Of a stretch of 64,000 bases of DNA, positions 1 to 11,857 are shown one piece after another (position 1 is the first letter of the stretch; every line of letters starts with the position of its first letter). The position numbers and the translations under genes are program-made. The notes under the pieces were generated by a model. That model saw only the letters and a list, made by a program, of their open reading frames with translations, was not told where the DNA came from and did not search any database. This DNA comes from Acanthaster planci (Eukaryota > Echinodermata > Asteroidea > Valvatida > Acanthasteridae): the NCBI RefSeq assembly GCF_001949145.1, contig NW_019091395.1, forward strand, positions 411,106-475,105. Reading direction: 5' to 3'.

Positions 1-508
1 ACGGCGACAATTAAAGAACTGCACGTAACAAACATGAAATGGCACCTGAGTTTTCAATAAATGCAGCGAACTGTGCAATGCACGGCACATGTACAGTTAC
101 AAGCTGTGCCGAGTCTAAGGTTCAATATCATGCACCCTCACTGTTCAGTGGTATTCTATTCCATCCCAGCTGCAGTGCCAATATAAAAAGTGCATGCTTT
201 CAAAATCTTAACTTGATTAAGTCCTGCACTCACTTTCATGTCAAATTTGGAAAATACAACCCCTAGTTCTGGCAACGCCATGCCAAGGAGAGAAATCTGT
301 AAGTGCTGTACACAGTTCAGTACACTTTTGTACTCATTCAACTGAAAAGTCGGTGTATGCAGGGAAGTGCAAGGCTTGACTTTGATGTATGTAAGCAGGT
401 TTATGAGCGACTACTAAAGTGCCATGGAAGTGCCCCTTCTCGCTCGCTCACTGCTCTGGTCAGCACTCTCAGCAGTCTGCATGTCAACAAGACTCCAGAC
501 GTTCTTAC

Positions 509-3500
509 CTCTGCCTCCGCTTGCTTCTTGCGTTCAGCTTCAGCCTCCTGCCTCTTTCTTTCCTGTGGATTGAGGTATTAAGGATGCATCTTTGAATGTC
601 CTTCTTCCACCCTGCAATGCTGTCCTCTTGGTCTTTCATCCCTACACAATGTCATCTTCCCACCCAATCCTTGTCTCGTCTGCAGTGGCACATCCCTTCT
701 TCTTATCCTCTTTAGGTCATTCTCTTAGCCCTGCAACTTGGTTGATCTAAAGGTCTCTTCACTAAGTCATCCAACCATGCTCACCTTATCTGATCATCCT
801 TTACCATTCCGAAACTCTGATCTTCACATAATCCTTTCCACATTGTCTCCACATCTCTACTCACTCTCATCCTCAATCTTCACCTCATCCCACTTGCATT
901 TTCTCCGCATCTCTACTCACACTCATCCTCAATCTTCACCTCATCCCACTTGCATTTTCTCCACATCTCTACTCACACTCATCCTCAATCTTCACCTCAC
1001 CCCACTAGTATTGTCTCCACATCTCTACTCACACTCATCCTCAATCGTCACCTCATCCCACTAGTATTGTCTCCACATCTCTACTCACACTCATCCTCAA
1101 TCGTCACCTCATCCCACTAGTATTGTCTCCACATCTCTACTCACACTCATCCTCAATCTTTACCTCATCCCACTTGTATTGTCTCCACATCTCTACTCAC
1201 TCTTCCCCTCCATGTACATAGCATCTTCTTTTCATTTCTCATCCTCCCTCCCCACACTCACCCTCCCTTCTTCGTCTCATCCAGTTTGCATTTCTAGTCA
1301 TTCCATCAGTCCTCCAGCAATCTTCGCCTCATCATGTCTGCTTTTTATAAGCAACCCCCGTCCCTATCTTCCTCTTGTTTGCATCATCTCATCCTCTCTT
1401 CCTATGCTCATCCCACTATCTCTCCCAAATCTTTCCTGTCCTCTTCCTCCATCTCACCTCATCCTGTTTGCGCTTCTTCTCCTCTGCCTTCCTCCGTCTC
1501 TCTGCTTCCTCGTCCTGACGCCTCTGCTCTTCTTCCTCCTGACGCCTCCTTTCCTCCTCCTCCGCCTCTTCCTGTCGGCGACGCTCCTCCTCTTCCTCTT
1601 GGCGGCGTCGCTCTTCTTCCTGTCGCCGACGCTCCTCCTGGAAGTTGTTCAAATCTTTCGCTCTTTACATGTTTTTATAACATGAGGGAAAAAACTATGC
1701 TCCTTAACCACTTCCTATCGGGGTGCAGTAACTAGGAGACAGGTTTGGAAATCGCTTCATCTGGGCACCTAGCACGCATACAGTGACAGTTATTCTAACA
1801 TTGATTGGTTGTGCATGCTCAGAACATCTGGCACCAAATGCATACACACATGTGCGCACAACCTGCCAAGTTTGTCACTAAAGACTACCGGTATGTGAAA
1901 GCACGCCATCTCTACTTCCCGCTCAAAGCCAATAGCGGTGTCCATTACAGTTTTGTTCAGTGCACACTAATCTGGCATTTAGAGTTAGAAACCACTGCTG
2001 CACGAGTGCCATGCTGGTACGAACGTTTCACGTGCGTATGACGAGCTCCTTCCACCAACAGGGTGTCATGATTTGCAAAGTGCATATGTGCCTCAAGTTT
2101 CAATATAGCCCTAAGGTGACACCATGGTAGTAAATGCGTCTCCTCAGATCGACGTGACTGTTCATAACTCCCAGTGTACGATTTCCACCTCCGTCTCATA
2201 CAACACCCTCCCCCTTCCAGAGGCAAGACTCGGGACCAACCTCCTCTTGGCGCTGTCGCTCATGTTCCTCCTCTTCTCGTCTCCTGCGTTCTTCCTCCTC
2301 CTGCGCCCTGGCTGCGGCTTCTTCCTCTGCCTGCAAAGACCAGAACCCATCAATGCAGAGATGGCTGCATCTGAATTACTCGGGCTATGGCCAGGATTAA
2401 CACACGGGTATAAGGGAAAGGCCTAGCTGCTAGGCTTCCACAAGTGCATGTGTTTTTGCTAGCCACAGGCGTGAAATTTTAGCATATCTGTTCCTTACAA
2501 CAACGATTTATACTCTCCCAGAGCAGCCCCCAGAACACTCAAAAAGCATTTTTGTCAATCACCACTGGAGAAACTGCTGGCAGAGCAACAAGGGCTTGTC
2601 AGGAAAGAAACTGGCCAGAATTTGGCAGCACCTGAAACAGTTGTCGGTGGCTAGCAGTAACACTTTTGTCTATGGCTTCCACAGGCATGGAGTGTATCTG
2701 TTCCTGCTAGCTATGTCTTTGGCTTTCTACTGCATTCCCAAACTATACAGTTTTTTTAATTCGATCTCACCTTACGTCTCATTTCGTCTTCGTTGTTATT
2801 TTCTTCTGGCTGCCTCTGAGCTGGCATACTGTCCGTCTGTTGAGAAAAATTAAAGGGTAGGGAAATGAAAAAATGGATTATGAAACATACAGACCATCTC
2901 ACACAAATGGGAAGAGTACACCGTGATCCCCTCACTATTCTTATGAATATTTATATGCATATTGCTTCCAGAATTGGTCGTAATAATCAGGAAAAACACC
3001 CCAAAAGGCCCCAAAGTTAAGCTGTTGAAGGTGGCCATTGTGACTAATGGAAATGAATCATCCACTAGTCTTTTTCTCAAGCACTACTGTATGTGTACCA
3101 TACACAGACTGAAATTCAGGGATCAAAGTGACCAGCCTGGGCTGAAGGTTATCCTTGGCTATGCACAGTCTGTGCTCATCTTACCTCGTCGTTGACCAAT
3201 CCCGCCTCCCGCTGTCTTCTCTCCCGCCTCTCCCGTCTCCTCCTCTCCGCATCCGTTTCCTCGGTGGGGCCGTTCGTCTCAATTGTCTCTGCTTCGGCAG
3301 CTGCTAGTCTATTTCCCCCAAATTATAAAAAACCCAAACCCAGGGTATTACATCTATTGTCATTCGGAAGTGTCAGACATAACTACATTTTATAAACCTG
3401 ATGCAGGGTGGAAGGGGCTAGAAAGCTGCGACCCTAGGTGGCTAGGTGGCTTTCTTCTGGGAAACATCCCGGAGAGGAGTGATGCGCACAAGCCATTTTC

Positions 3501-6500
3501 CACATGGGACAAAGTTCGCATCTGAAACAAAATGGCTCTTTGGGATTCCGACTACACAAGGACTTGGCGGTTTCAATATTTTATCGGACAAGCATGGTGT
3601 AAGATAACCGTAAATACCTAGAATGATTTTAACAGTTTAGAGATTGGTGCTGACCTGTGAGCAATAAAAAGATGGAAAGCTGTAGGAAAATTCTGTAAAA
3701 TACCAGTATGATGACTAAAAATGTTAGAATGTGGCCTCTTCGAGGTAAATACTTGATAGTGCATGGTACAGAGAATTTCTCTCCCAGTTTGGCATACATT
3801 CAGTTTTCAATGTGTACATGAACATGCAGTTACAACTATAAATGTACTATTTCTGTGTTCTTGAACCCGTGCTTGATACTGATGTCAATGTTTATGCCAA
3901 GATGAAGAGACAAGTGGTGGCATTTTCCCAGCTTCTCTCCCCATCTCCAACATCCTATTTTGCACAAGTTGTGATCAGTTCAGGAGGCTCGAGGCCGGCT
4001 GAATTTCAGCAGAACAGTGGTGCGCATGATAGGCTAATAGAAACAAAACAGGAGTTTACTATGAAAGGCCAGTGCTATGTTAAAAACATTTCAACATCAC
4101 TACAATGGCAAGGTCTCCAGAAAGTTCTCAAATATATTAGGAATTCAGGGGGGAAAATGCGAAAATGTCTGATTATGTAAGATTTTGACGCAGTGTTTTC
4201 AATCTGTAATGGCATACACGTACACGAGAAGTAAAAAAAAATGGGAAAATCAGCTGATCCGAGGGAAAAGCTGCATGCCAGAATAAAGCCACGTTCTAAA
4301 CATGTCCTACTTATTGCAGTTTTCCAAGCTACTGTACGCTTGGTTCAGGAAATGTACCATCTTTGTACTTCCAGAGCTTCTCTTTAACCCTAACCCCCCA
4401 AAATCTTCCAAAATCCTTTTCTGCAAAGTGGAGGAATTTGCAGGATTCAGGGTGTGTGGCAAAAGTGCATGGCTAATTTCAAAGGATGCCAAACGTGAAG
4501 GTCGTGAATTAGACCTTATATTGTTTGTGCTTAGTCAAGCACAAATACAGCCCGATGTTGCTTTTGAATCAACTGCACAGCTCAAGAGTGCCATTCGTAC
4601 TGTCTCAACATGCATGTAATGACAGGATTTGCCGGAGGATTTTGAAGGATTCGGGTAATAAGGCACACCTCCAAATGACATTTCCAAGAAATTTTGGAGG
4701 ATTTGGGCTGAATGCAATTGTTTCATGTTGAAATTGGAGGATTCAGGATGGTTCCTAGAAGAAGGCCTGGGGGTTAAGGTTAAACATATTTCATGTTTTT
4801 TTTCTCCTTTCTACTTGCACTCTCTATTGTTGGGATGTAACTACAGCATGGCACCATTGCAAAGATAAGCAGACAAAAAGGGATTACATTTTTAAAACAC
4901 TGATTAAAAACTGAGACAATAGAAAGAACTGGTATCACACTATGAAACTCTTTGTTTGGGGAAAAAAATGACTCATATGACAAAGGGGATAGAGAAAGAT
5001 GACTCATCTGAAAAAAAAAACAACCAAAAACGGAGCAGCTTTCCTCCAACGACGAGGGTGTGTTGCACAATATACTCGAAACTACACCACGAAAGTAATA
5101 ATGGCAACCTTTCCGTGAAATATCTGTGGTACACGTACATGAAACGAACAGTTGCATGCCCGAGCTTCCTTCATGTGCACTGAAGATATTTGAGCTGTTT
5201 ACACAAGGCAGGCAACCCATGCAGAATTAACAGGTCTTGCTAAGTGTTTCAAAACAGTGCGACGCCAAACAAAAGTGAAATTCAGAAACGCTTACGACCG
5301 AACAAGAAAGAAAAAAAAACACACACCATGCCACATTTACTTGTGAACTTCCTTTCAGTACCAAACAAAATAATCGGATTACACCCTGTGCGCCGAGAGT
5401 TTCAATTCACAAATTCCATGCTCGGTGAGAGGTGAAAACTGAAGTAACGAAACTGAACACCAACACCAAAAACTTCCTCATTTTTGGCCTCAGGAAGCAT
5501 TTTTATGCACAATTAAATCAAAACAATGCCACACTGAATTTCAGGATGTGGAGGGAGGGAGGGGGGGATGGTTAATGGTACCAGTCAAAAAAACTTACAC
5601 AAGGGCATGCTGGGGTATCAACAACGATCCCGGGTAGGCATTGGGAACCAGATCATAAAATTTGGTGAATGAAATGCATGTACATTGTAATTGAATACAA
5701 TGAGTAAGAATTGGTCACATTCGACTTGAAACACTCTAAAATCTACTCATATGAATTGAACAATGTACCGGTAGAATGGATGGACCCAATGATGGAAGCC
5801 TTCTATTGCGGACTTGTCAGTAATCTGCCATGATTGCATTTAAGTTTAGTCCAGATTTATTCACTGTTTCACAGTATAGATTTTTTGCAATTAACTTAAC
5901 CTACTTAGTTTAAATGTGTGTCTGCACAGGGCCCCAGGTTCAAATCCCACCTTGGCTGATGAAATTCTCGAGGTCAGACATCTGGGAACTTCTGTACATT
6001 ATTGAATAGCACAAGGGTAAATTTGCCCCTTTGCTGTGTGTTAAAAGTCCATAGTGACGTCATGCCAACCACAAAAATGGCCTGAAGTTTCCAGTCCACA
6101 CTCTGCAGTCCCCCCCCCGTGACCATCTATCATTTCCCACCCACTTCTGATGAAACCCTACATTTCCTTTCCACACATCGTCATCTCATAGGGATCTTCC
6201 GGCATGAAGCCTTCCCGGTGCCCGATAGGCTTTTTTGCACAAATCCTTGACTCGAGGACCGGAAAGAAAACAGAACCATGCTATCAGAGAGGATTTTTTG
6301 TACACCTTCCCTGCGTCCCACTGTTATATTCAAACAAAAGGTAAAGGGTTTATACATGCACGCACAATTCCCTCTTTCGCCTCCGCTCCTCCCGTCTCCT
6401 GCGTAGTTCTTCCAGCTGCCGGTCAACTTCCTCTGCATCGCCGTTCTCTAGAGCCAATCTAGACGGGTTAACGGAACCCAAGGGGTAGGGTGTGGGGGGA

Positions 6501-8012
6501 AGAACAAAGACCAGAAAATCGATACGAGCATGCAAGCACACTGGTTAATGGCCACTGCAAATTGTCTGCACAGCAGTCAGGAAGAAAAACAGTCACTGGC
6601 CAGTTATTCGGCAATAAACACACCAAATGAGACTGTGAGAGAGTAAAGCTTGGCTCTATTAACTTTTCCAGGAAGTCCTTTAAAAGTGCATTTTGAGTCA
6701 AATTTCCTCCTTCCACAGGTTCTGTGTAAGAAACGACCGAATACCAAGTGAATTGGGCTGGCCACGTGACAGTTTCATCCTGTAGACTGCCATATTATAT
6801 ACAGACATACCACATCGTTAGAAAAAAATCCAAAATTGTGCGCTTGAAGTGCACCACAGTGAGTGGAATAACCACAGCAAACAGGTGACTATGACATGCA
6901 CAATACAATGTGGCCGGGTTGAAAGGGGTCCCAGCACTGGTCGTGTGCCAAACAAACTCAATCCTAAATTACAGTGTATGTCAGTTGACATTTTAAATTC
7001 TTTGGCACAACAAGTGCATGAAAACATGGACATGTCCTTCCAGAATAAACAAATATGGATACGCGTCCCAGTATACATCGTAGCAGTAAGTCAAAATAGC
7101 AACACAAAACTTAACGCGTGAATGAAAGTTCCCTTCAAAACGGCGTCAGTATAACCCTGACACACTTGTTTGGAGAAAGGTAACCAAGCCCACTTCACTG
7201 TTTTTGTAACTTGGCATACAAGTAGTAGTACATACCTAAAGGGATTTAAGGTATTTCTTTTTACATTCATGTTAAATCAACAGGTCCTGACATTCCCGAA
7301 GGTCCCTTGGTACGCCTACATGTTGACCTTTGACACAAGGCTCTCGGGCCAACCGGGGCATCAATCACAGCAGTTCAGAATGCCGAGCCTGCTATTCATA
7401 TTGAATAAACATACCATGGTCGCCGGAAAACAACCTAATACTAAAAAAAAAAATTCATGAGGGCGCAGTAATAATATTTGGGTCAAACTTGACTGGACGG
7501 CACGGTTTGTACAGAGACGTGTGCAAATAGCCCGCCTGGAGCGTGGGCAGTTATTTTAGGTCACACAATTCCCTGTGCAGACAAGTCTTATCAGGTGCTG
7601 ATAACCCACTGTCAATAATGGACAAATATTTATTTACTTGTGACAAAAATCATTGAGTTCTCACAGCAAACTCCTCACAAAAGCACCAAAATCCGTCCGG
7701 TTATTCCACTTGAAGAGCAAATTGATTGATTTCACAACAAAATTTGGTCAGAGCATTTAGTTCCCTTTGAAAAAAAAATTGCCCATGGGTCATTCCGCTC
7801 ACAACTAAATTGACAGGGAAACTACAACCTGACTTTGCCTGTCTGGTGAGTAGGTGCGTGCATATTTCTACACGGGACTGGAAAAACACAGATTTTCGTG
7901 AAGAAAAAAAAAAAAAAATTGCCTGGCTGTTCTAGTTACCGTTCTGCCTCCCTCTTCTTTCTTCTCTCCTCCCTACGTCTAGCCCGCTCATCCATCTCCT
8001 CTGGTTCCATGT
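509..8012 (-). CDS. Highly charged coiled-coil protein (caldesmon-like), N-terminal exons, 3' part off the left edge
   Basis: I read six minus-strand exons: A 7940-8012 (first ATG at 8010), B about 6366-6458, C 3185-3300, D 2241-2330, E 1458-1637, F 509-562. Exons D, E and F are exact multiples of three (30, 60 and 18 codons), and C to F all meet in phase 0 with AG/GT borders. The protein begins MEPEEMDERARRREERRKK and is almost entirely Glu, Arg, Gln and Lys. Exon E encodes repeats of the type EERRRQEE, which predicts a long single alpha-helix or coiled coil. Exon A joins B in phase. B to C does not (both sides leave two bases), so a small exon may be missed or the weak B donor at 6366 is wrong. 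The style recalls caldesmon, troponin T or trichohyalin-like proteins and I favour a cytoskeletal, caldesmon-like role, but no diagnostic domain is visible and composition alone does not prove homology. The 3' end lies outside the window. Confidence 0.6.
841..1200. repeat. 56-bp minisatellite, about 6.4 copies
   Basis: A unit beginning ATCTCTACTCACACTCATCC recurs exactly every 56 bp at 853, 909, 965, 1021, 1077 and 1133, with partial units at both ends. It is pyrimidine-rich on the plus strand. It lies in the intron between exons E and F of the minus-strand charged protein. Copies differ by a few substitutions; those at 1021 and 1077 are almost identical, as expected from recent unit duplication. 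Confidence 0.95.
1201..1457. repeat. Degenerate C/T-rich tract between minisatellite and exon E
   Basis: The tract continues the pyrimidine bias of the minisatellite. It contains decayed copies of its CTCATCC...TTGC core near 1276, 1328 and 1385, up to the donor border of exon E. It has no coding signal of its own; the long plus-strand open frame here results from composition. Confidence 0.6.
4382..4785. mobile_element. Putative MITE with TTTAACCCTAACCCCC ends
   Basis: The left end reads CTTTAACCCTAACCCCCC (4382-4399). The right end, read in reverse complement, begins GTTTAACCTTAACCCCC (4769-4785). The interior holds several GGAGGATTTGNAGGATTC-like motifs in both orientations. It lies in the intron between exons B and C of the left gene. 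No coding capacity or clear target duplication is visible. Similar ends occur at 14,977 and 33,285. Confidence 0.45.
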
Positions 8013-8682
8013 CTGAGAGGGTGCTGGGCCTTTACCTGTGAAAATGCAGCCAAAAAACCTGGTCGGGTTAAAGTCAGAGAAACTTTTTTTGAGGGGGGGT
8101 TAGACTGATTTCCCCCAGACAAAACCATGATTTTCTGGCATTAAAACGCTCTGAAAAGGCATACAAATCTGCCCCTAGCCAATGGCATTCGTGTCCCACA
8201 ATGATCCCCCTCCAATGTGCACTCCCTTGGTAGATCAGGTGGAGGCTTGTATCCTGAAAGCCAAAACTTCCTCCTGCTCCCCCAAATCCCCAAGGTAGGC
8301 TCCTGGTGAGTCAAGGTGAGTTCTCTCAAAAAGCCTAGTCCTAGCACTGGTAACAACAACCTGCCCAGCCCACTCGGTGTGACTGGGGCAAAGGCCAATC
8401 TAATGGCACAACACAGCTACATGTACAGTGTACATGTAAACACACATGTCCAAATCTCCTCTGCTTAACAAAGGGAGACCTCTCCATTGTCCTTTTAATA
8501 AGTTGTAAGGTTTTTTCTATTCCCCAAACAAGGTTTTAACAAGCTGAGGGGTTCTTTTTTCTTGGAGGGGGGGGGAAGACGATGAAAAGGTGTTAGAATA
8601 AGTTTGTCATGAGAGTTTGAAAATAGAGCTCAGTCTTGGAGTATGGGGATCACTGATGAAACTCTGGGCTGAGAGTTGTGTT

Positions 8683-9021
8683 CCGGTGTAGCGGTCTCAG
8701 CTGTCTCCCGGTCTCAGCGGTCCCCTCTGGCGTAGCCGAACATTTCAACACGACACAAGCACGGCCTTGTTGGTCTTCGGTGCCGAGATGTTCGCATGAC
8801 TAACTCACACGTTACTACAAGCTGTGCTATTATCTGTGGTGTAGGCCTATGAAGAAAACACGTCGCTTACAACGTGAAGCGTGCATGGACTGCACTGCTC
8901 AACACGCCACTCAAATGGACGACTTTCCCATTGTTGTGCCCAGAGATGGCATGATGTATTTTTACCATATTTGGTAAGGGGGACCGCTGAGATCGGGAGA
9001 CAGCTGAGACTGCCACACCGG
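8683..9021. mobile_element. MITE with about 45-bp terminal inverted repeats
   Basis: The left arm (8683-8724) and the reverse complement of the right arm (about 8976-9021) both contain GTCTCAGCTGTCTCCCG followed by TCTCAGCGGTCCCC, with few mismatches. Both arms begin CCGGTGT. The roughly 250-bp interior has no coding frame. It sits just upstream of the first coding exon of the left gene, in its presumed first intron. I could not identify a target duplication. Confidence 0.75.
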
Positions 9022-9293
9022 TCGATGGATTCCCTTACACAAAGTTACAGCAGTTCCTACATGATGAATTTTGTGCCCCCCATTTTTATTTGAAATTCCA
9101 ACTCTCCCAGAGTTAGGATATTTGTATTTTCGTACAGCGTGTGAAAACTTTTCGCTAGCTTAGCCGGAAACGCACTAATCTCCACTGGTTGGCTGACAAT
9201 AAAATGCCGTAAACTATTAAACAAATAAATAATGTAAGCAGGTGCCATCATTTTCATATTATGCCCAACATATTTGTGTTAACTATATGTGAT

Positions 9294-9797
9294 CACCCAA
9301 AATGAATGTACTTCAGGGTGCAAAATACCCACTGGACCAGTCCGGTGGACCGATGCCCAGTGATTTTCCATGCCATTCTTGTAGCATCAATACCAGTCCA
9401 AGCCCAACAATCATTATCAACTTTTTCCAGCCTTATAATAACACTCAAGCACATCCATCAATGAATACTTCAAACTTTTGTAAAAGAGATATGGTGCAAA
9501 TTTCATTTTCTCTGCGGTGAAGGTCTTCCTGTACTGTAGTCTAGTGGCGACTGCTTAAACTCTTGGTTGGAGTTGAGTTCCAGTTGATGGGCTGCCTTAC
9601 AGGAGTTCCTGCATCGGGTTCTTAACTTCTTGGTTTAGGACCCCAAAATGAATGCACTTCAGGGTTCCAAATACCTACTGGGCCTGTCTGATGGAGTCTG
9701 GACATGAGGCCGAGTCATTTATATGACAGTCTTGAAACTTCAATTGGTGTGCAAGCCCATACCACTCTTGTTGCATCAATGCCAGACCAAGCCCAAC
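9294..9797 (+). repeat. Diverged direct duplication (two copies, offset about 347 bp)
   Basis: Copy 1 (9294-9408) and copy 2 (9641-9797) share an opening block of the type CCCAAAATGAATGNACTTCA, a middle block around AAATACC(C/T)ACTGG, and a closing block around GCATCAATNCCAGNCCAAGC, in the same order and orientation. Copy 2 carries about 40 extra bases. This looks like an old segmental duplication or two decayed copies of one element. No protein frame is conserved between them. Confidence 0.7.
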
Positions 9798-11329
9798 GCC
9801 AGACTTTTTTCCCCTTAGCATCGAGAGGCATTGGACTTTCAAGCAGTAGGCCCTACATGTTTAACAAACCAGCTGGTTCATAATAACTTTTGTAATAGTG
9901 CTGGTCTTGTTATGTGTTCCTGTCTACTCTAGGAATTTTTTTCAAGTTAAGGTCCTTTTTTCCAAAGTAATTTGACCGTGCACGTACAATGTAGATCTAT
10001 GTACATTGTACATGTGTTGCATCATGGACATGTTCACGTATGTACATGTACACTTCATCTACAATGTACATGTACTAGTACCATATGCACATGCAACTTC
10101 ATGTGCAGAACATGAACAACACAACAGTACTGTACGTGCCAATATACTTTTCGGTATTTTGCATTTCAGTGACAAATTCCACACGATAAGGTCACATAAC
10201 AGGCAAACACTTACTCACTTCACTCTCCAGGACAAGTAAAACAGACAGCCAGAAAACTTGTCCAAAGCATCGCTGTTTGCATGCCCAATACAACACCCTG
10301 GGACAGTCACAAGGACAGTCACAAGGGTTGAGGGCCACTTCACAACTTGGTAAAGCCACATGTACATGTACCTCTGTGGTAGGATGATACCAAATTTCAC
10401 TACAATACTGTGTACATTATGTTCATGTACTCCCTAGTACATACATGAACAAATTTATTTAAACTGCCTTGACCCCAAATAACCATTCACCTACTTACCC
10501 CAGGTGACAAGCCCAAACAGAAACACCTGTGTGCGGCAGCACCTCTATGGCCAAAATCTAATTAAAAGGAAAGCTCTTCCTTTGAGGACAGTCAAGGACA
10601 GAAACCATCTCCCACCTGGACCATAGGGCTTGATGCATGAGTACCCACTGAACAGTCTGACAATTCAAAGTGTCAGTCTGGCACTAGGGCGGGGCAGGCC
10701 TCCTCATAAAAATAGATCTTTTACTAACATTTTTACTGGTAGTGCATTTCAACTCTATGAATGTTACTGGTCATTCAAGTCAAATGAAGAGATAAATGTT
10801 CAAAGTCCCATTTAACCAACTTAAAAACTCAAAATGTTCATTTTTTTATGGAAAGAGCTACCGGTCACTCAACATTCAATTTTATTGTTATCGCTTCTTA
10901 AAACAACGACCAAGAGAAATCTTACAGCACTTTACCTGCCTTTGACAAGTCTAAAAAGCCGGCATAATGACAACATTCCTGTGTGCATTACAATGTACAT
11001 GCAGGTATTGCGTGTTTGCACCCATCCTTTGAAATTTTTCTGGTTTCAGTAAAAGTTGAGGTAGTCTTTGGATAGCTACTAAAGAAATGAACTTTGAGCA
11101 TGGTACCCGGTAAAATAATCAGTGATGTAGTTACATTTCTTCCAAGACACAACTTTTGGAACTGACGTGTGTATGCATACAAATGAGCTGTCACAGACAA
11201 TGTACCGCACATGTACTTCAGTCTTCAGCTTGCATTTTGCAAGCAAGATTTTGCTTTTAGTATGGTAGATGTCCATTTCTACATGGTGCGCCACCAACCA
11301 AAACGAGTCAACATGAAATTCCCAAAAAA
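9798..11329. other. Non-coding stretch, nothing recognised
   Basis: This is AT-rich DNA with clustered TACATGTA palindromes at about 9,985-10,090 and a small tandem GACAGTCACAAG doublet near 10,303-10,327. No exon, RNA gene or element was recognised. Confidence 0.5.
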
Positions 11330-11857
11330 TTGGGCACTAAATTTTTTGGAATCTCAGACCATCTGAATCAGGTTCTGAGTGGGTCTGACGAGACCGTCCC
11401 TAAGTGTCCTCCAGCCTTTTGTGGGGCTGGGACATGCCTGACATACCAAGTCTGCCAGTCAGTGAAGACTGTGGTGGGGACATGGGGGTCCTCTGTGATG
11501 TACCAGCTAGAAATCGGGGACCAAACAGAATTGTTTGTGATGGCCATCAAGCCGACAGCAGTCTTGATACAAGACGCCAGTGATAGACAGAGAATTGTAT
11601 GTGTACATGTAGCTGTTCAGGGAATCTCTTGTCCTGTGGTCAAACACCCTCCTGTGGCATATTTCTACCCATCCACACCATCATCTGAAATATCTAACAT
11701 TGCAAGCTTAACCAAGGGTAGCTCCAATCAATTTGTTTTAATACAAACCTTCAAAATGCACCTTTGTGTCTCAGTTAACCTCATTTTCAACTTTTGTTTC
11801 ATTACATGTATGTCAAATGGTTGTGGTATTCTGCTGCCTTTTTGGTTTCTATGCTAA
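11330..11857 (+). CDS. Unassigned open frame, possible exon or decayed element ORF
   Basis: An unusually long open frame (about 175 codons) on the plus strand, opposite the presumed intron of the left gene. The first 90 or so codons look more protein-like than the surroundings. They include a cysteine cluster CPPAFCGAGTC, a further C six residues on, and a hydrophobic run ending VMAIKPTAVLIQDASDR. It begins with a non-ATG codon. A possible 3' splice site (TTTTTTGGAATCTCAG) lies just inside the left end, and GTATGTG after codon 90 could be a donor. The last 60 codons look like non-coding sequence. I recognise no domain, and chance remains possible. Confidence 0.22.
   Translation: MGTKFFGISDHLNQVLSGSDETVPKCPPAFCGAGTCLTYQVCQSVKTVVGTWGSSVMYQLEIGDQTELFVMAIKPTAVLIQDASDRQRIVCVHVAVQGISCPVVKHPPVAYFYPSTPSSEISNIASLTKGSSNQFVLIQTFKMHLCVSVNLIFNFCFITCMSNGCGILLPFWFLC

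Noticed and set aside
841-1200. Regularly spaced repeat suggesting a CRISPR array
   Set aside because: Units are directly adjacent with no unique spacers, in a eukaryotic intron. It is a minisatellite.
1179-1735. Two long plus-strand open frames (168 and 133 codons), Ser/Pro/Leu-rich
   Set aside because: They are the antisense of purine-rich exon E and of the pyrimidine minisatellite. Their composition comes from the tract, and no start context or splice signals support them.
4780-5220. 146-codon minus-strand open frame
   Set aside because: Low-complexity Ser/Cys/Phe-rich translation of AT-rich intron DNA. No splice sites, repeats or family motifs.
9985-10090. Dense TACATGTA palindromes as a possible regulatory cluster
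   Set aside because: The same words are common across the whole window (for example near 12,790, 22,510 and 47,450), so they look like a genome-wide compositional feature.
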